Positions 44,639 through 52,845 of a stretch of 64,000 bases of DNA are shown here, piece after piece. The number at the start of each line of letters is the position of its first letter. Position 1 is the stretch's first letter. The position numbers and the translations under genes are program-made. The DNA is from Gemmatimonadota bacterium (GTDB taxonomy: Bacteria; Gemmatimonadota; Gemmatimonadetes; Gemmatimonadales; Gemmatimonadaceae): the NCBI GenBank assembly GCA_027622655.1, contig JAQBYI010000007.1, forward strand, positions 1-64,000, written 5' to 3'. Below the pieces are notes generated by a model. The model was not told where the DNA came from. It ran no database searches and saw only the letters and a list, made by a program, of their open reading frames with translations.

Positions 44639-46636
44639 GTGTCAATCGCCGACCTCGAGCTACTCGCCATCAATACGGTCCGCACACTGGCGATGGATGC
44701 TGTGCAGGCCGCAGAATCTGGCCACCCCGGCACGCCGATGGCGCTTGCCCCGTTGGCGTATTCGCTGTTTCACCGGCACATGCGCCACAATCCGGCCGAT
44801 CCCGCTTGGCCGGACCGCGACCGCTTCGTTCTCTCTGCAGGCCACGCGTCAATGCTACTCTATGCGTCGCTGCACCTTTCGGGCTACGACGTCCCGCTCG
44901 ACGAAATACGGCGCTTCCGCCAGTGGGGAAGCAAGACGCCCGGTCATCCGGAAGTCGGACATACGCCGGGTGTCGAAACCACGACCGGCCCGCTCGGCCA
45001 GGGAATTGCCAACGCCGTCGGAATGGCCGTCGCCGAACGGTCGCTCGCGGCTACGTTCAACCGCGATGGGCACTCAATCGTCGATCACATCACGTGGTTC
45101 ATCGCCGGCGATGGCGACCTTATGGAAGGACTGTCCCACGAAGCGGCGTCATTTGCCGGGCACCATAAGCTCGGTAAGTTGATCGGCTTTTTCGACGACA
45201 ACCGCATCACGATCGACGGAAGTACCGACCTCTCGTGTACCGACGACGTTTCTGCGCGGTTCTCGGCGTATGGCTGGCACGTGGCGATGGTGGCCGACAT
45301 CAACGATCTGTCCGCGCTCGACACAGCCATCGCCGAAGCACGCGGCGCCGTTACTCGCCCCTCTCTCATCATTGTCCGGTCGCACATAGGGTTCGGGAGC
45401 CCCAACCGCGTCGATACTGCCAAGGCGCACGGAGAACCACTCGGCAAGGACGAACTTGCGCTAGCCAAGAAGACACTCGGCTGGACGTGGACCGATCCGT
45501 TTCATGTGCCCGACGACGCATTGACGCATTGGCGCACGGCCCGTGATCGCGGCGAGGCGACGCAGGACGCGTGGCGCCGTCAGTTGATCGCCTACGCCCG
45601 CGCGTTTCCAACGGAAGCGAAGGAATTTGGACGTCGCATGCACGGCGACCTTCCCTCTGGCTGGGAGTCGGCCATACCATCGTTCGACCAGAAGAATGGA
45701 AACGTGGCGACCAGAGCCGCTTCCGGTGTCGTCCTCAACGCGGTCGCTCCGCAGATTCCGGAATTGATGGGCGGGTCGGCGGACCTCTCGGGCTCGAACC
45801 TGACAACCGTGAAGGGAGTGCCGGCGTTCACGCCAGATACTCCCACCGGCCGAAATTTCTTTTTCGGCATCCGTGAGCATGCGATGGGAGCCGTCATGAA
45901 CGGCATGTCGCTCCACGGTGGGGTAATACCGTATGGCGGGACTTTTCTCGTCTTCGCCGACTACATGCGGCCAGCCATTCGACTCGCAGCGCTCATGGGT
46001 CGTCAGGCGATCTATGTGTTCACCCACGATTCGATCGGACTCGGCGAGGATGGCCCGACGCACCAGCCCATCGAGCATCTCAGTGCGCTCCGGTGCATCC
46101 CGAATCTCATCGTGCTTCGCCCGGCCGATGCTGCCGAAACAGCCGAAGCCTGGCGGGTAGCGTTGAAGAACCGTACCGGCCCGACGGCGCTCGTGCTCAC
46201 ACGTCAGAAACTCGCCCTGCTCGATCGAACCGCACTTGCGCCGGCGTCCGGCGTGGCGCGCGGCGCCTACACGTTGCTCGATTCTGCTACTCCGGCCGTT
46301 GTGCTGCTTGCAAGTGGATCGGAAGTTCAGGTTGCACTCGACGCCGCGTCAGCCCTGTCCGCTGAAGGCGTGCCTACACGTGTCGTCAGCGTCCCAAGCC
46401 ACGAACTCTTCGCCCGGCAAGACGCGGAATACCGCGCCACTGTTCTTCCGCCGGGAGTCCCGAGGGTTGCGGTGGAGGCGGCACACCCCATGTCGTGGCA
46501 TGCGCTCGTCGGCGATCGGGGTGCAGTCATCGGCATCGATCGCTTCGGCGCGTCCGCCCCGTACGAGAAACTCTACGAAGAGTATGGAATTACGGCGGGG
46601 GCTGTGGCAGCGGCGGCGCGGGGCCTGCTTCTCTAG
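44639..46636 (+). CDS. tkt: Transketolase
   Basis: A 665-residue thiamine-diphosphate enzyme transferring two-carbon ketol units in the pentose phosphate pathway. Landmarks are [46 protein letters not shown], the cofactor motif [13 protein letters not shown] ending in DDNRITIDG, and the second-domain segments [15 protein letters not shown] and [15 protein letters not shown]. Length fits. GTG 44639 is the start, with no clear ribosome site. It is divergent from the frameshifted partner gene across a 152-bp gap and is followed by a 305-bp gene-free stretch. Confidence 0.96.
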   Translation: MSIADLELLAINTVRTLAMDAVQAAESGHPGTPMALAPLAYSLFHRHMRHNPADPAWPDRDRFVLSAGHASMLLYASLHLSGYDVPLDEIRRFRQWGSKTPGHPEVGHTPGVETTTGPLGQGIANAVGMAVAERSLAATFNRDGHSIVDHITWFIAGDGDLMEGLSHEAASFAGHHKLGKLIGFFDDNRITIDGSTDLSCTDDVSARFSAYGWHVAMVADINDLSALDTAIAEARGAVTRPSLIIVRSHIGFGSPNRVDTAKAHGEPLGKDELALAKKTLGWTWTDPFHVPDDALTHWRTARDRGEATQDAWRRQLIAYARAFPTEAKEFGRRMHGDLPSGWESAIPSFDQKNGNVATRAASGVVLNAVAPQIPELMGGSADLSGSNLTTVKGVPAFTPDTPTGRNFFFGIREHAMGAVMNGMSLHGGVIPYGGTFLVFADYMRPAIRLAALMGRQAIYVFTHDSIGLGEDGPTHQPIEHLSALRCIPNLIVLRPADAAETAEAWRVALKNRTGPTALVLTRQKLALLDRTALAPASGVARGAYTLLDSATPAVVLLASGSEVQVALDAASALSAEGVPTRVVSVPSHELFARQDAEYRATVLPPGVPRVAVEAAHPMSWHALVGDRGAVIGIDRFGASAPYEKLYEEYGITAGAVAAAARGLLL

Positions 46637-46941
46637 GACGGGAAATCGTTGGTTCATCCTGCGCAGGATCCATGGCGCCAAGCCGCCGGAGCGTGGGTTT
46701 AGCCAGGCAGTGACGCCGACACCAACAAGCGTCAGCGTGGATCGGATGAACACGCTCACCATGTCGCCGGCGCCGATCGAGGCACGCCGAGGCACGCCGA
46801 GGCACGCCGAGGCACGCCGAGGCACGCCGAGGCACGCCGAGGCACGCCGAGGCCAGACGGCCACGGCGGAATGCTACCGGCGCGTGTCTCCCCTTGCTAC
46901 TCGCAGAACTTGCACGCATCGTCCCCACTCGACTTCCTGAT
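46637..46941. other. Gene-free stretch after transketolase
   Basis: About 305 bp with no convincing gene. It holds a 14-bp perfect palindrome (atcctgcgcaggat, 46656-46669) twenty bases after the tkt stop, possibly a weak terminator, and then the 10-bp tandem array. The remainder shows nothing else. Confidence 0.7.
46781..46850. repeat. 10-bp tandem repeat, seven identical copies
   Basis: The unit ggcacgccga is repeated seven times without change, between tkt and the metallopeptidase gene. The unit has the period of one DNA turn. Lack of spacers excludes a CRISPR array. Confidence 0.95.
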
Positions 46942-47988
46942 ATGCCACGAAAAGCCCGTACTCCATCCCGCACGGCACGCCCGTGGACCAGATGGCCCAC
47001 AAAGCGGCTGCTTCAGCTCCGCCTCAAGGATCTCAATCTTCGGATCGAGGGTACTTGGCTGCAGGGCCGTCTCGACGAATTGTTCGACGAACTCGCGGCG
47101 CGACGCCTAACGCTCAAGCCACACGCGTGGCTTTCGGACGAGTGGTTCTCACCTGGTGGAGTACCGGGAATCGCGATTCCTTTCTACCTCGCACATCCGC
47201 GCCTAATTCGTCTCGAGCGCTCCCAATTGCTCGAAGTCGAGGGCGGGACTAGCGCTGGTTGCATGCGAATCCTGCGCCACGAGTGTGGGCACGCCGTGCA
47301 GCACGCCTACGTGCTTCACCGGAAGCGAGAATGGCAACGGCTTTTCGGGCGATCGTCCACGCGATATCCGGAGTCGTATCGCCCGAATCCGGGGAGCAAG
47401 CGTCACGTTCAACATCTCCCGTGTTGGTATGCGCAGAGCCATCCCGACGAAGATTTCGCCGAAACGTTCGCCGTGTGGCTGCAGCCCCGTTCAGATTGGA
47501 GGCGACGGTATTCCGGGTGGCCGGCACTGAAGAAACTGCAATACGTGGATCGCCTGATGAAGGAACTTGCCGGCGTTGCCCCACTCGTACGGTCGAAGCG
47601 GCGCGTCGACTCCATCCAGACGCTCTCGGCCACGCTCTTTGAGCACTATACAAACAAGCGCGCGCTCCATTCCGTCGAATTCCCCGAGACGTGGGACGCC
47701 GACCTCCGCCGCCTGTTCTCGGACGACCGTCGGCTCAAGTCGAAGGAATCCGCCGCGGTGTTTCTGCGCCGCCACCGGACCTCCATTCGGCGTATAGTCG
47801 CTCGCTGGACCGGTGAATACCAGTTGACGCTCGACACCGTCCTGGGAGACATGATTGGACGCTGTCGCGAACTTCGTCTCCGTGTTGTCGGTCGCGACCG
47901 GCAAACTCTCACGGATTTCATGGTGCTTTTGACCGCGAGAACGATCGGAATGTTGACACAGGGTCGCCGGGACTGGTTCGCCGTATGA
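46942..47988 (+). CDS. Putative zinc-binding metallopeptidase
   Basis: A 348-residue cytoplasmic protein. A short basic N-terminus (KARTPSRTARPWTRWPTKRL) precedes the metallopeptidase site HECGHAVQHAY (HExxH-type, with Cys inside) and a downstream HPDEDFAETFAVWL, where Glu could be the third zinc ligand, as in gluzincin-like proteins. It resembles the uncharacterised family annotated as putative zinc-binding metallopeptidase. ATG 46942 is preferred over TTG 46894. The stop overlaps the ATP-grasp gene by four bases, so the two proteins are coupled; the pair may make or process a peptide. Confidence 0.82.
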   Translation: MPRKARTPSRTARPWTRWPTKRLLQLRLKDLNLRIEGTWLQGRLDELFDELAARRLTLKPHAWLSDEWFSPGGVPGIAIPFYLAHPRLIRLERSQLLEVEGGTSAGCMRILRHECGHAVQHAYVLHRKREWQRLFGRSSTRYPESYRPNPGSKRHVQHLPCWYAQSHPDEDFAETFAVWLQPRSDWRRRYSGWPALKKLQYVDRLMKELAGVAPLVRSKRRVDSIQTLSATLFEHYTNKRALHSVEFPETWDADLRRLFSDDRRLKSKESAAVFLRRHRTSIRRIVARWTGEYQLTLDTVLGDMIGRCRELRLRVVGRDRQTLTDFMVLLTARTIGMLTQGRRDWFAV

Positions 47989-49007
47989 AGAGCGTCCGAG
48001 TTCTCGCATTGATGCACCCCGAGCTCGTGCCCGCCGAAAGTCGCAGCGGGATGACCGAACAGGAGGCGTCAAATTCCAAAACTGAGTACGACGTCGTTCA
48101 TACCCTGCAAGACGCCGGTCACGACGTGCACCCCCTCGGTGTTCAGTACGAACTCTTCCCGATCCGCGACGCGATTGAGTCGATCAAGCCACATATCGTT
48201 TTCAATCTGCTCGAGGAATTTCACGGTGAGGTGCTGTTCGACCAGAACGTCGTGAGCTTTCTCGAACTCCTCCACATGCCGTACACCGGCTGCAACCCGC
48301 GTGGCATGATCATCTCGCGCGGCAAGGCGCTCTCAAAGAAACTCGTTGCCTACCATCGCATTCGTGTGCCAGAGTTTGCGGTGTTTCCAACCGGAAAACG
48401 GGTGCGTCGGCCGTCGCGATTGAAGTTCCCGCTCATCGTCAAATCGCTCATTGAGCACGCCTCGGTCGGGATCGCCCGCGCGTCCGTCGTCGATTCCGAT
48501 GAAAAGCTTGCTGAGCGCGTCGCGTTTATTCACGAACGTGTCGGCACTGACGCGATCGCCGAACAATTCATCGAGGGGCGCGAGTTGTATGTCAGTGTAC
48601 TCGGCAACGAACGGCTGGCGGCGTTTCCCGTGTGGGAACTCGTCGCCCAAAACCGGCCTGAAGGAGAGCCGCTCATCGCGACGGCAAAGGTCAAGCACGA
48701 CGTCGACTATCAGGAACGGCACGGGATTGTAACCGGTCCGGCCGAACTGCCGGTCGAGCTCGCCGCGAAAATCACGCATGCTTCGCGACGCATCTACAAG
48801 ATTCTCGAGATCACCGGATATGCGCGCCTTGATTTCCGGCTCGACGCGAACGGGCAGTTCTATTTTCTGGAAGCCAATCCGAATCCGGAAATTTCCGAAC
48901 ATGAAGAGTTCGCGTCGGCTGCCCATTCGGCAGGGGTTTCGTACACCGAGCTGCTGGAACGAATCGTCAAGCTCGGACTTCGCCAGCAGCGGCCCGATCA
49001 GGCTTAG
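47985..49007 (+). CDS. ATP-grasp ligase (D-Ala-D-Ala ligase-like)
   Basis: A 340-residue ATP-grasp enzyme. The N-terminal Rossmann-like part ends IVFNLLEEFHGEVLFDQNV; the nucleotide site shows FPLIVKSLIEHASVGIA (glycine-rich loop region) and AEQFIEGRELYVSVLGN; the metal-binding end is YARLDFRLDANGQFYFLEANPNPEISEH. It is not the cell-wall Ddl, which is at 51789-52844, and lacks the typical Ddl substrate segments. It probably ligates an amino acid or carboxylate to an unknown amine. Four-base overlap with the metallopeptidase gene indicates a functional pair. Confidence 0.86.
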   Translation: MKSVRVLALMHPELVPAESRSGMTEQEASNSKTEYDVVHTLQDAGHDVHPLGVQYELFPIRDAIESIKPHIVFNLLEEFHGEVLFDQNVVSFLELLHMPYTGCNPRGMIISRGKALSKKLVAYHRIRVPEFAVFPTGKRVRRPSRLKFPLIVKSLIEHASVGIARASVVDSDEKLAERVAFIHERVGTDAIAEQFIEGRELYVSVLGNERLAAFPVWELVAQNRPEGEPLIATAKVKHDVDYQERHGIVTGPAELPVELAAKITHASRRIYKILEITGYARLDFRLDANGQFYFLEANPNPEISEHEEFASAAHSAGVSYTELLERIVKLGLRQQRPDQA

Positions 49008-49054
49008 CCTGCTGGAGCTCGGGTGCGGTATGAGTCGCGCGGCTAATGCTGACC

Positions 49055-49138
49055 GTGTCCTAAGCAGTGTCCTAAGCAGTGTCCTAAGCAGTGTCCTAAG
49101 CAGTGTCCTAAGCAGTGTCCTAAGCAGTGTCCTAAGCA
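49055..49138. repeat. 12-bp tandem repeat, seven copies
   Basis: The unit gtgtcctaagca is repeated seven times with no spacers, followed by a partial copy, in the gap between the ATP-grasp gene and tRNA-Phe. It lies outside both genes. Confidence 0.96.
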
Positions 49139-49190
49139 GTGCCCCATGGCCGGCGGTTGCCCAGCAGTGGTCACGGGAAATCAACAGAAA

Positions 49191-49263
<73 letters not shown>

Positions 49264-49351
49264 AAGCCGCGGAATTTACTCCGGCTCGCAGGGCTGGGCC
49301 AACCCCGCCCTTCACTGTGACTAACACACAACTGTATTCTTCCTATACACA

Positions 49352-50281
49352 GTGACCACACTCCAGATAGCCTATCAGCAAGAGCTGAGCGCGTTCGGCG
49401 AGGAAGCCGCCCACCAACTGTGGGGCGGGGATGCCGAGTTGGTCCCGCTCCAGGACTTCGCTGACATCACCGCGGCGGTTGCCTCGGGCACGGCCCATCG
49501 GGGCGTGCTCCCGATCGAACACACGATTCTCGGATCGGTACAGGCGAGCCACGATGCCATTGATGCGGCTCCCGGCATCGTGGTCGTCGCCGAAACCGTT
49601 GTCCCCTCGCACCTCTGCCTGCTAGGAGCGCCGGACACGAAGCTGGAGGCTGTTGGCGACGTCTTCTGCCATCCCGTCGCTCTTGCTCAGTGCTCCACAT
49701 TTTTTCGGTCCAACCCTCGAATCACGGTCCATTCAGTGCTCGACACGGGCGCTTCCGTGGTTGACGTTGAGGCGCTCTCCGACCCGCAGTTTGCGGTGGT
49801 CGCAAGCCGGGTCGCTCTGCTCACGTATGAGTTGACGCTCGTTGCGCCGGACATTCAGAACAGACCCGACGCTCAAACCCGATTTGTGGGTATTTCTGCC
49901 GAACGGCAGGTGATGCCGGCCGGTACGCCCGTCCGAACAACGGTGTTGGTCACGATTGGAGACGTTCCCGGCGAGCTGCTGCACGCGCTCGCGCCGCTCG
50001 CGAGTCACGGCGTGAACATCAGGCGTCTGGAAGGACGCCCCACCGGCGAGCCGTGGAGCTACCGGTTCTTTGTGGAATTCGACCACGAAAGTGGCGATAC
50101 CGAAATCGAAGACGTGCTGGCCGAAGTCGGTTCTGCCGGGCGCGATCTGCCGGGCGCGATCTGCGTTGGCTCGGCACCTATCCACGCTGGAACGCAGGGC
50201 GTCGCGGATCGATTGGCTGGCGGTCGGGCTCAATCCCGCCGGTCGACTAGCGGCGCTTTGATCGTCCCGCGCGAGCGGTGA
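49352..50281 (+). CDS. pheA: Prephenate dehydratase
   Basis: A 309-residue enzyme that converts prephenate to phenylpyruvate in phenylalanine synthesis. The catalytic domain (residues 1-185) contains the Thr-Arg-Phe signature in [10 protein letters not shown] and the segment [15 protein letters not shown]-terminal ACT domain (about 195-275) has [24 protein letters not shown], the phenylalanine feedback site. It lacks a chorismate mutase domain. The start is GTG 49352, right after tRNA-Phe. Its 3' end overlaps the convergent queF gene by 35 bp. Confidence 0.94.
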   Translation: MTTLQIAYQQELSAFGEEAAHQLWGGDAELVPLQDFADITAAVASGTAHRGVLPIEHTILGSVQASHDAIDAAPGIVVVAETVVPSHLCLLGAPDTKLEAVGDVFCHPVALAQCSTFFRSNPRITVHSVLDTGASVVDVEALSDPQFAVVASRVALLTYELTLVAPDIQNRPDAQTRFVGISAERQVMPAGTPVRTTVLVTIGDVPGELLHALAPLASHGVNIRRLEGRPTGEPWSYRFFVEFDHESGDTEIEDVLAEVGSAGRDLPGAICVGSAPIHAGTQGVADRLAGGRAQSRRSTSGALIVPRER

Positions 50282-50648
50282 CGGTCGACTTGATGCCACC
50301 GCGGACATTGAAATCGCCAATTACCTTCATGGTGCTTGGTTTGATGACGCGGATCAGGTCGTCGAGAATCGTATTGACAGCACGTTCGTAGAAGATGCCG
50401 TCGTTTCGGAAACTCCAGAGATACAACTTGAGGCTCTTGAGCTCGATGCATCGGCGGTTCGGAACGTAGCTGATCGTGATCGTACCAAAATCCGGCGCGC
50501 CACCCCCAAGTGCAGCCAGCTCGGCGGCGTCAGATTCGATCCCCCCAACCGGACACAAGGACGTGAACTCCGGACACGTCATCACGATTTCGTAGTCACG
50601 ACCGACGTACGGATTCGGAAAGGTTTCCAGCAGTTCCGGTTTCGGCAC
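50247..50648 (-). CDS. queF: 7-cyano-7-deazaguanine reductase QueF with inserted active-site loop
   Basis: A 133-residue type I QueF reducing preQ0 to preQ1 in queuosine synthesis. The N-terminal EFTSLCP carries the nucleophilic Cys, and PDFGTI carries the catalytic Asp. Between them is a 14-residue insertion ([19 protein letters not shown]); in the B. subtilis enzyme the link is CPKTGQPDF. The conserved [10 protein letters not shown] has Glu at the substrate position but Tyr where His is common. Length is shorter than usual at the C-terminus (ends RAGRSKRR). GTG 50648 starts it. Confidence 0.88.
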   Translation of the reverse strand: MPKPELLETFPNPYVGRDYEIVMTCPEFTSLCPVGGIESDAAELAALGGGAPDFGTITISYVPNRRCIELKSLKLYLWSFRNDGIFYERAVNTILDDLIRVIKPSTMKVIGDFNVRGGIKSTVTARAGRSKRR

Positions 50649-50656
50649 TGATCGGC

Positions 50657-51568
50657 TCAGATGTCGCGTAGCCTGCGCGACACTTCATCGAGCAGACGGC
50701 GTTCGTCGTTTGTCAGGCTTTCGATTCCTTGTTCCGAAATCTTGTCGAGTACCTGATTGAGGTTAACTGGCTCGCGCGGCGGCGGCATTGTCCGAGCCGC
50801 TGATTCAAGGGCGACCGCAGCGTTGCTGCGAGCCACGATGTCATCTTCATCGTGACGCTGCGCCCTCGGGTGGTGGTTTCTTGGCACCGCGCGCGGCGGA
50901 ATGTCGTCGGTCTCATCGGGAACCGGCGACACGCCCTCTCGGAGGCGAACCAGGTTGATCGACGACGTTGTCCGGAGGTACGCCCAGCCGGCGAAGAGGC
51001 CGGCCCCATGCACCAGGTACGCGGCCGATCCATCGCCCGACGCAGTGGCAGCGCCTGCTATCAGGATGGCGATTGTGCCAAGCGCGGCCAGTGTGCCGCT
51101 GGAAAGTGAGACGGCCCCGACCCGAAAATGCTGCGCGCCACCATTCATGGCAGCGAAGGCGAGAAGCATGCCGATCGCCGGCGCAGCCGCGCCGGCAAGC
51201 GTAATATCCGACGACACGAACGTGAGGTGAGCAATCCACGCGCCAAGCGAGCAGATCGCGTAGTAGCGAATGAACTCGCCAGTGCCCCAGATCCGTTCCA
51301 GATACGATCCGAACACACCCAGAACTGCGAGGTTGAGGACGAGAGGCCACATCCCGGAATGCACCAGCGTGAACGTTGCCAAGGTCCACCATTTGCGTCC
51401 CAGGTCGTTCGACGAAAACCCGAGCGTTGACTCGACATCACCCGGTGCCAGTACTGTCGTCTGGACAAAGTAGAGCGCGAACGACAGCGCGAGCGCAACG
51501 CGCACGGCACGCGGGCGGTGATCGGCCGGCGCCGATGTCGTGCCGCTGCTGCGCTCCGCGTCGTTCAC
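50657..51568 (-). CDS. Rhomboid-family membrane protein lacking the catalytic serine
   Basis: A 303-residue polytopic protein with the rhomboid fold: [26 protein letters not shown] matches the L1/TM2 region with its conserved Asn, and [16 protein letters not shown] holds the TM6 His. The GxSG nucleophile segment is replaced by GAAAPAIG, so the Ser-His pair is absent, and it is probably a pseudoprotease. A C-terminal charged extension is helical ([25 protein letters not shown]). GTG 51568 overlaps the stop of the 75-residue gene (GTGA); a TTG 51610 start would overlap more. Confidence 0.87.
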   Translation of the reverse strand: MNDAERSSGTTSAPADHRPRAVRVALALSFALYFVQTTVLAPGDVESTLGFSSNDLGRKWWTLATFTLVHSGMWPLVLNLAVLGVFGSYLERIWGTGEFIRYYAICSLGAWIAHLTFVSSDITLAGAAAPAIGMLLAFAAMNGGAQHFRVGAVSLSSGTLAALGTIAILIAGAATASGDGSAAYLVHGAGLFAGWAYLRTTSSINLVRLREGVSPVPDETDDIPPRAVPRNHHPRAQRHDEDDIVARSNAAVALESAARTMPPPREPVNLNQVLDKISEQGIESLTNDERRLLDEVSRRLRDI

Positions 51569-51792
51569 CGCAGTCCAGCCGGCGAAGGGAGTCGCAGCGT
51601 CAGCCGACAATCGCCGTGCGACGCAGCCGCTTGCTCAAGCAGGGTCGCCGTTGCCGAATACATCGTCGCTGTTTCCGCTTCGCCTGCAAAGCGCACGAAA
51701 AGTTGCCGCCTTCCCATCCAGACTCCCTGCGCCTGCACGCCAGCCGGAACTCCTGCCAGTGCTGCCGCCGGGACTGGTGTGCTTTCGGTCAT
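51565..51792 (-). CDS. 75-residue orphan in the ddl operon
   Basis: A small gene starting at ATG 51792, overlapping the ddl stop (51789) by four bases, and ending in a GTGA overlap with the rhomboid start. Tight coupling on both sides argues that it is real. The product (MTESTPVPAAALAGVPAGVQ and RRQLFVRFAGEAETATMYSA) has no signal peptide and shows a Pro/Ala-rich start and a beta-type centre. I do not recognise a family. A role with Ddl or the membrane protein is suggested by location only. Confidence 0.78.
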   Translation of the reverse strand: MTESTPVPAAALAGVPAGVQAQGVWMGRRQLFVRFAGEAETATMYSATATLLEQAAASHGDCRLTLRLPSPAGLR

Positions 51793-52844
51793 CGGGACTC
51801 CTCTTTGGAATGAGCGCGCAGAGCAAGCCCTACGATTCGCTCACATAAATCTGGAAACAGGATGCCGTCGGCCGCAGCCGCCTGAGGAATGAGGCTGAGC
51901 TCAGTCATCCCAGGCAATGTATTGGCCTCCAGACAATAGAATTGTCCGCCCTCGGCCATTCGGAAGTCAATGCGGGCGTACCCGGACAGCTTCAGTACTC
52001 TGAACGCACGCAACGCCAAATCTTGTACCTCCTCGCGTTGCGCATCGGTGATCGCCGCAGGAAATACCTCTTCGGCCATACCCGGCGTGTATTTGCATTC
52101 GTAGTCATACAGTTCGTGCTTCGGAATGATCTCTCCGACCGGAAGCGCACGGTTTCCAAGAATTCCCACCGTGAGTTCACGTCCGGCAATGAATTGCTCG
52201 AGCATGACTTCGTCGTCGTGCCGAAACGCTTCTTCGATCGCCCCGGTCAGTCCTTCGACACTTTTCACGAGCGTGAGCCCGACTGTCGAACCCTCCTTCG
52301 ACGGCTTGACGATTAGTGGCAACCCAAGGCTGGGCAGAACACTCTCGGAGAACGCGCTCGCTTTCCAGTCCACGTCGCCGCCACTCCGAAGCATCGTCCA
52401 TTCCGGGGTTGGTACGCCGGCATCTCGGAACAATCGTTTGGAGAGATCCTTGTCCATCGCGATTGCGCTGGCGAGTTGTCCGCTGCCCGTGTACGGAACT
52501 CCGGTCAAGTCGAGCATGGCCTGGATCGTGCCGTCCTCTCCTTGGCCGCCGTGAAGAGCGAGAAATACCACGTCCACGTCGCTGGCTCCGGTGAGTCCGC
52601 CTATCGTCTTGGAAAGCGTTGACGCCCCCAACCGCGCCAGTGCAGCTGGGTCCGGTGGGAGCGTACGCATCACGCCTCCGTGCAGCAGCGCGGCCTCCTC
52701 GGCAGTGCCAAGCGCACCACGCACCGTGTCTATCGTCACGACGTCGTGCCCTCGCTCGCGAAGGGCCGCTGAAATCCGCAAACCCGACGCCATTGATACG
52801 TCACGTTCCGACGAAGTGCCACCAAGCAGCACAACAATGCGCAT
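51789..52844 (-). CDS. ddl: D-alanine-D-alanine ligase
   Basis: A 351-residue ATP-grasp ligase that joins two D-Ala for peptidoglycan. It shows the Ddl motifs LLGGTSSERDVS at the N-terminus, VFLALHGGQGEDGTIQ, LPLIVKPSKEGSTVGLT, LEQFIAGRELTVGILG and LEANTLPGMTELSLIPQ. The start is ATG 52844, one base after the cystathionine beta-synthase stop. It is the only clear cell-wall gene of the operon, next to a small orphan and the rhomboid. Confidence 0.96.
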   Translation of the reverse strand: MRIVVLLGGTSSERDVSMASGLRISAALRERGHDVVTIDTVRGALGTAEEAALLHGGVMRTLPPDPAALARLGASTLSKTIGGLTGASDVDVVFLALHGGQGEDGTIQAMLDLTGVPYTGSGQLASAIAMDKDLSKRLFRDAGVPTPEWTMLRSGGDVDWKASAFSESVLPSLGLPLIVKPSKEGSTVGLTLVKSVEGLTGAIEEAFRHDDEVMLEQFIAGRELTVGILGNRALPVGEIIPKHELYDYECKYTPGMAEEVFPAAITDAQREEVQDLALRAFRVLKLSGYARIDFRMAEGGQFYCLEANTLPGMTELSLIPQAAAADGILFPDLCERIVGLALRAHSKEESR

Positions 52845-52845
52845 A

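Noticed and set aside
46349-46864. 171-codon minus-strand frame with a repetitive N-terminus
   Set aside because: The repeated residues only translate the 10-bp array and the rest is antisense to transketolase.
49055-49138. CRISPR array
   Set aside because: Units are 12 bp with no spacers and no cas gene is near; the same applies to the 10-bp arrays.
48333-49184. 283-codon minus-strand frame across the ATP-grasp gene
   Set aside because: It is antisense to the ATP-grasp domain; the leucine/arginine repeats come from the 12-bp array.
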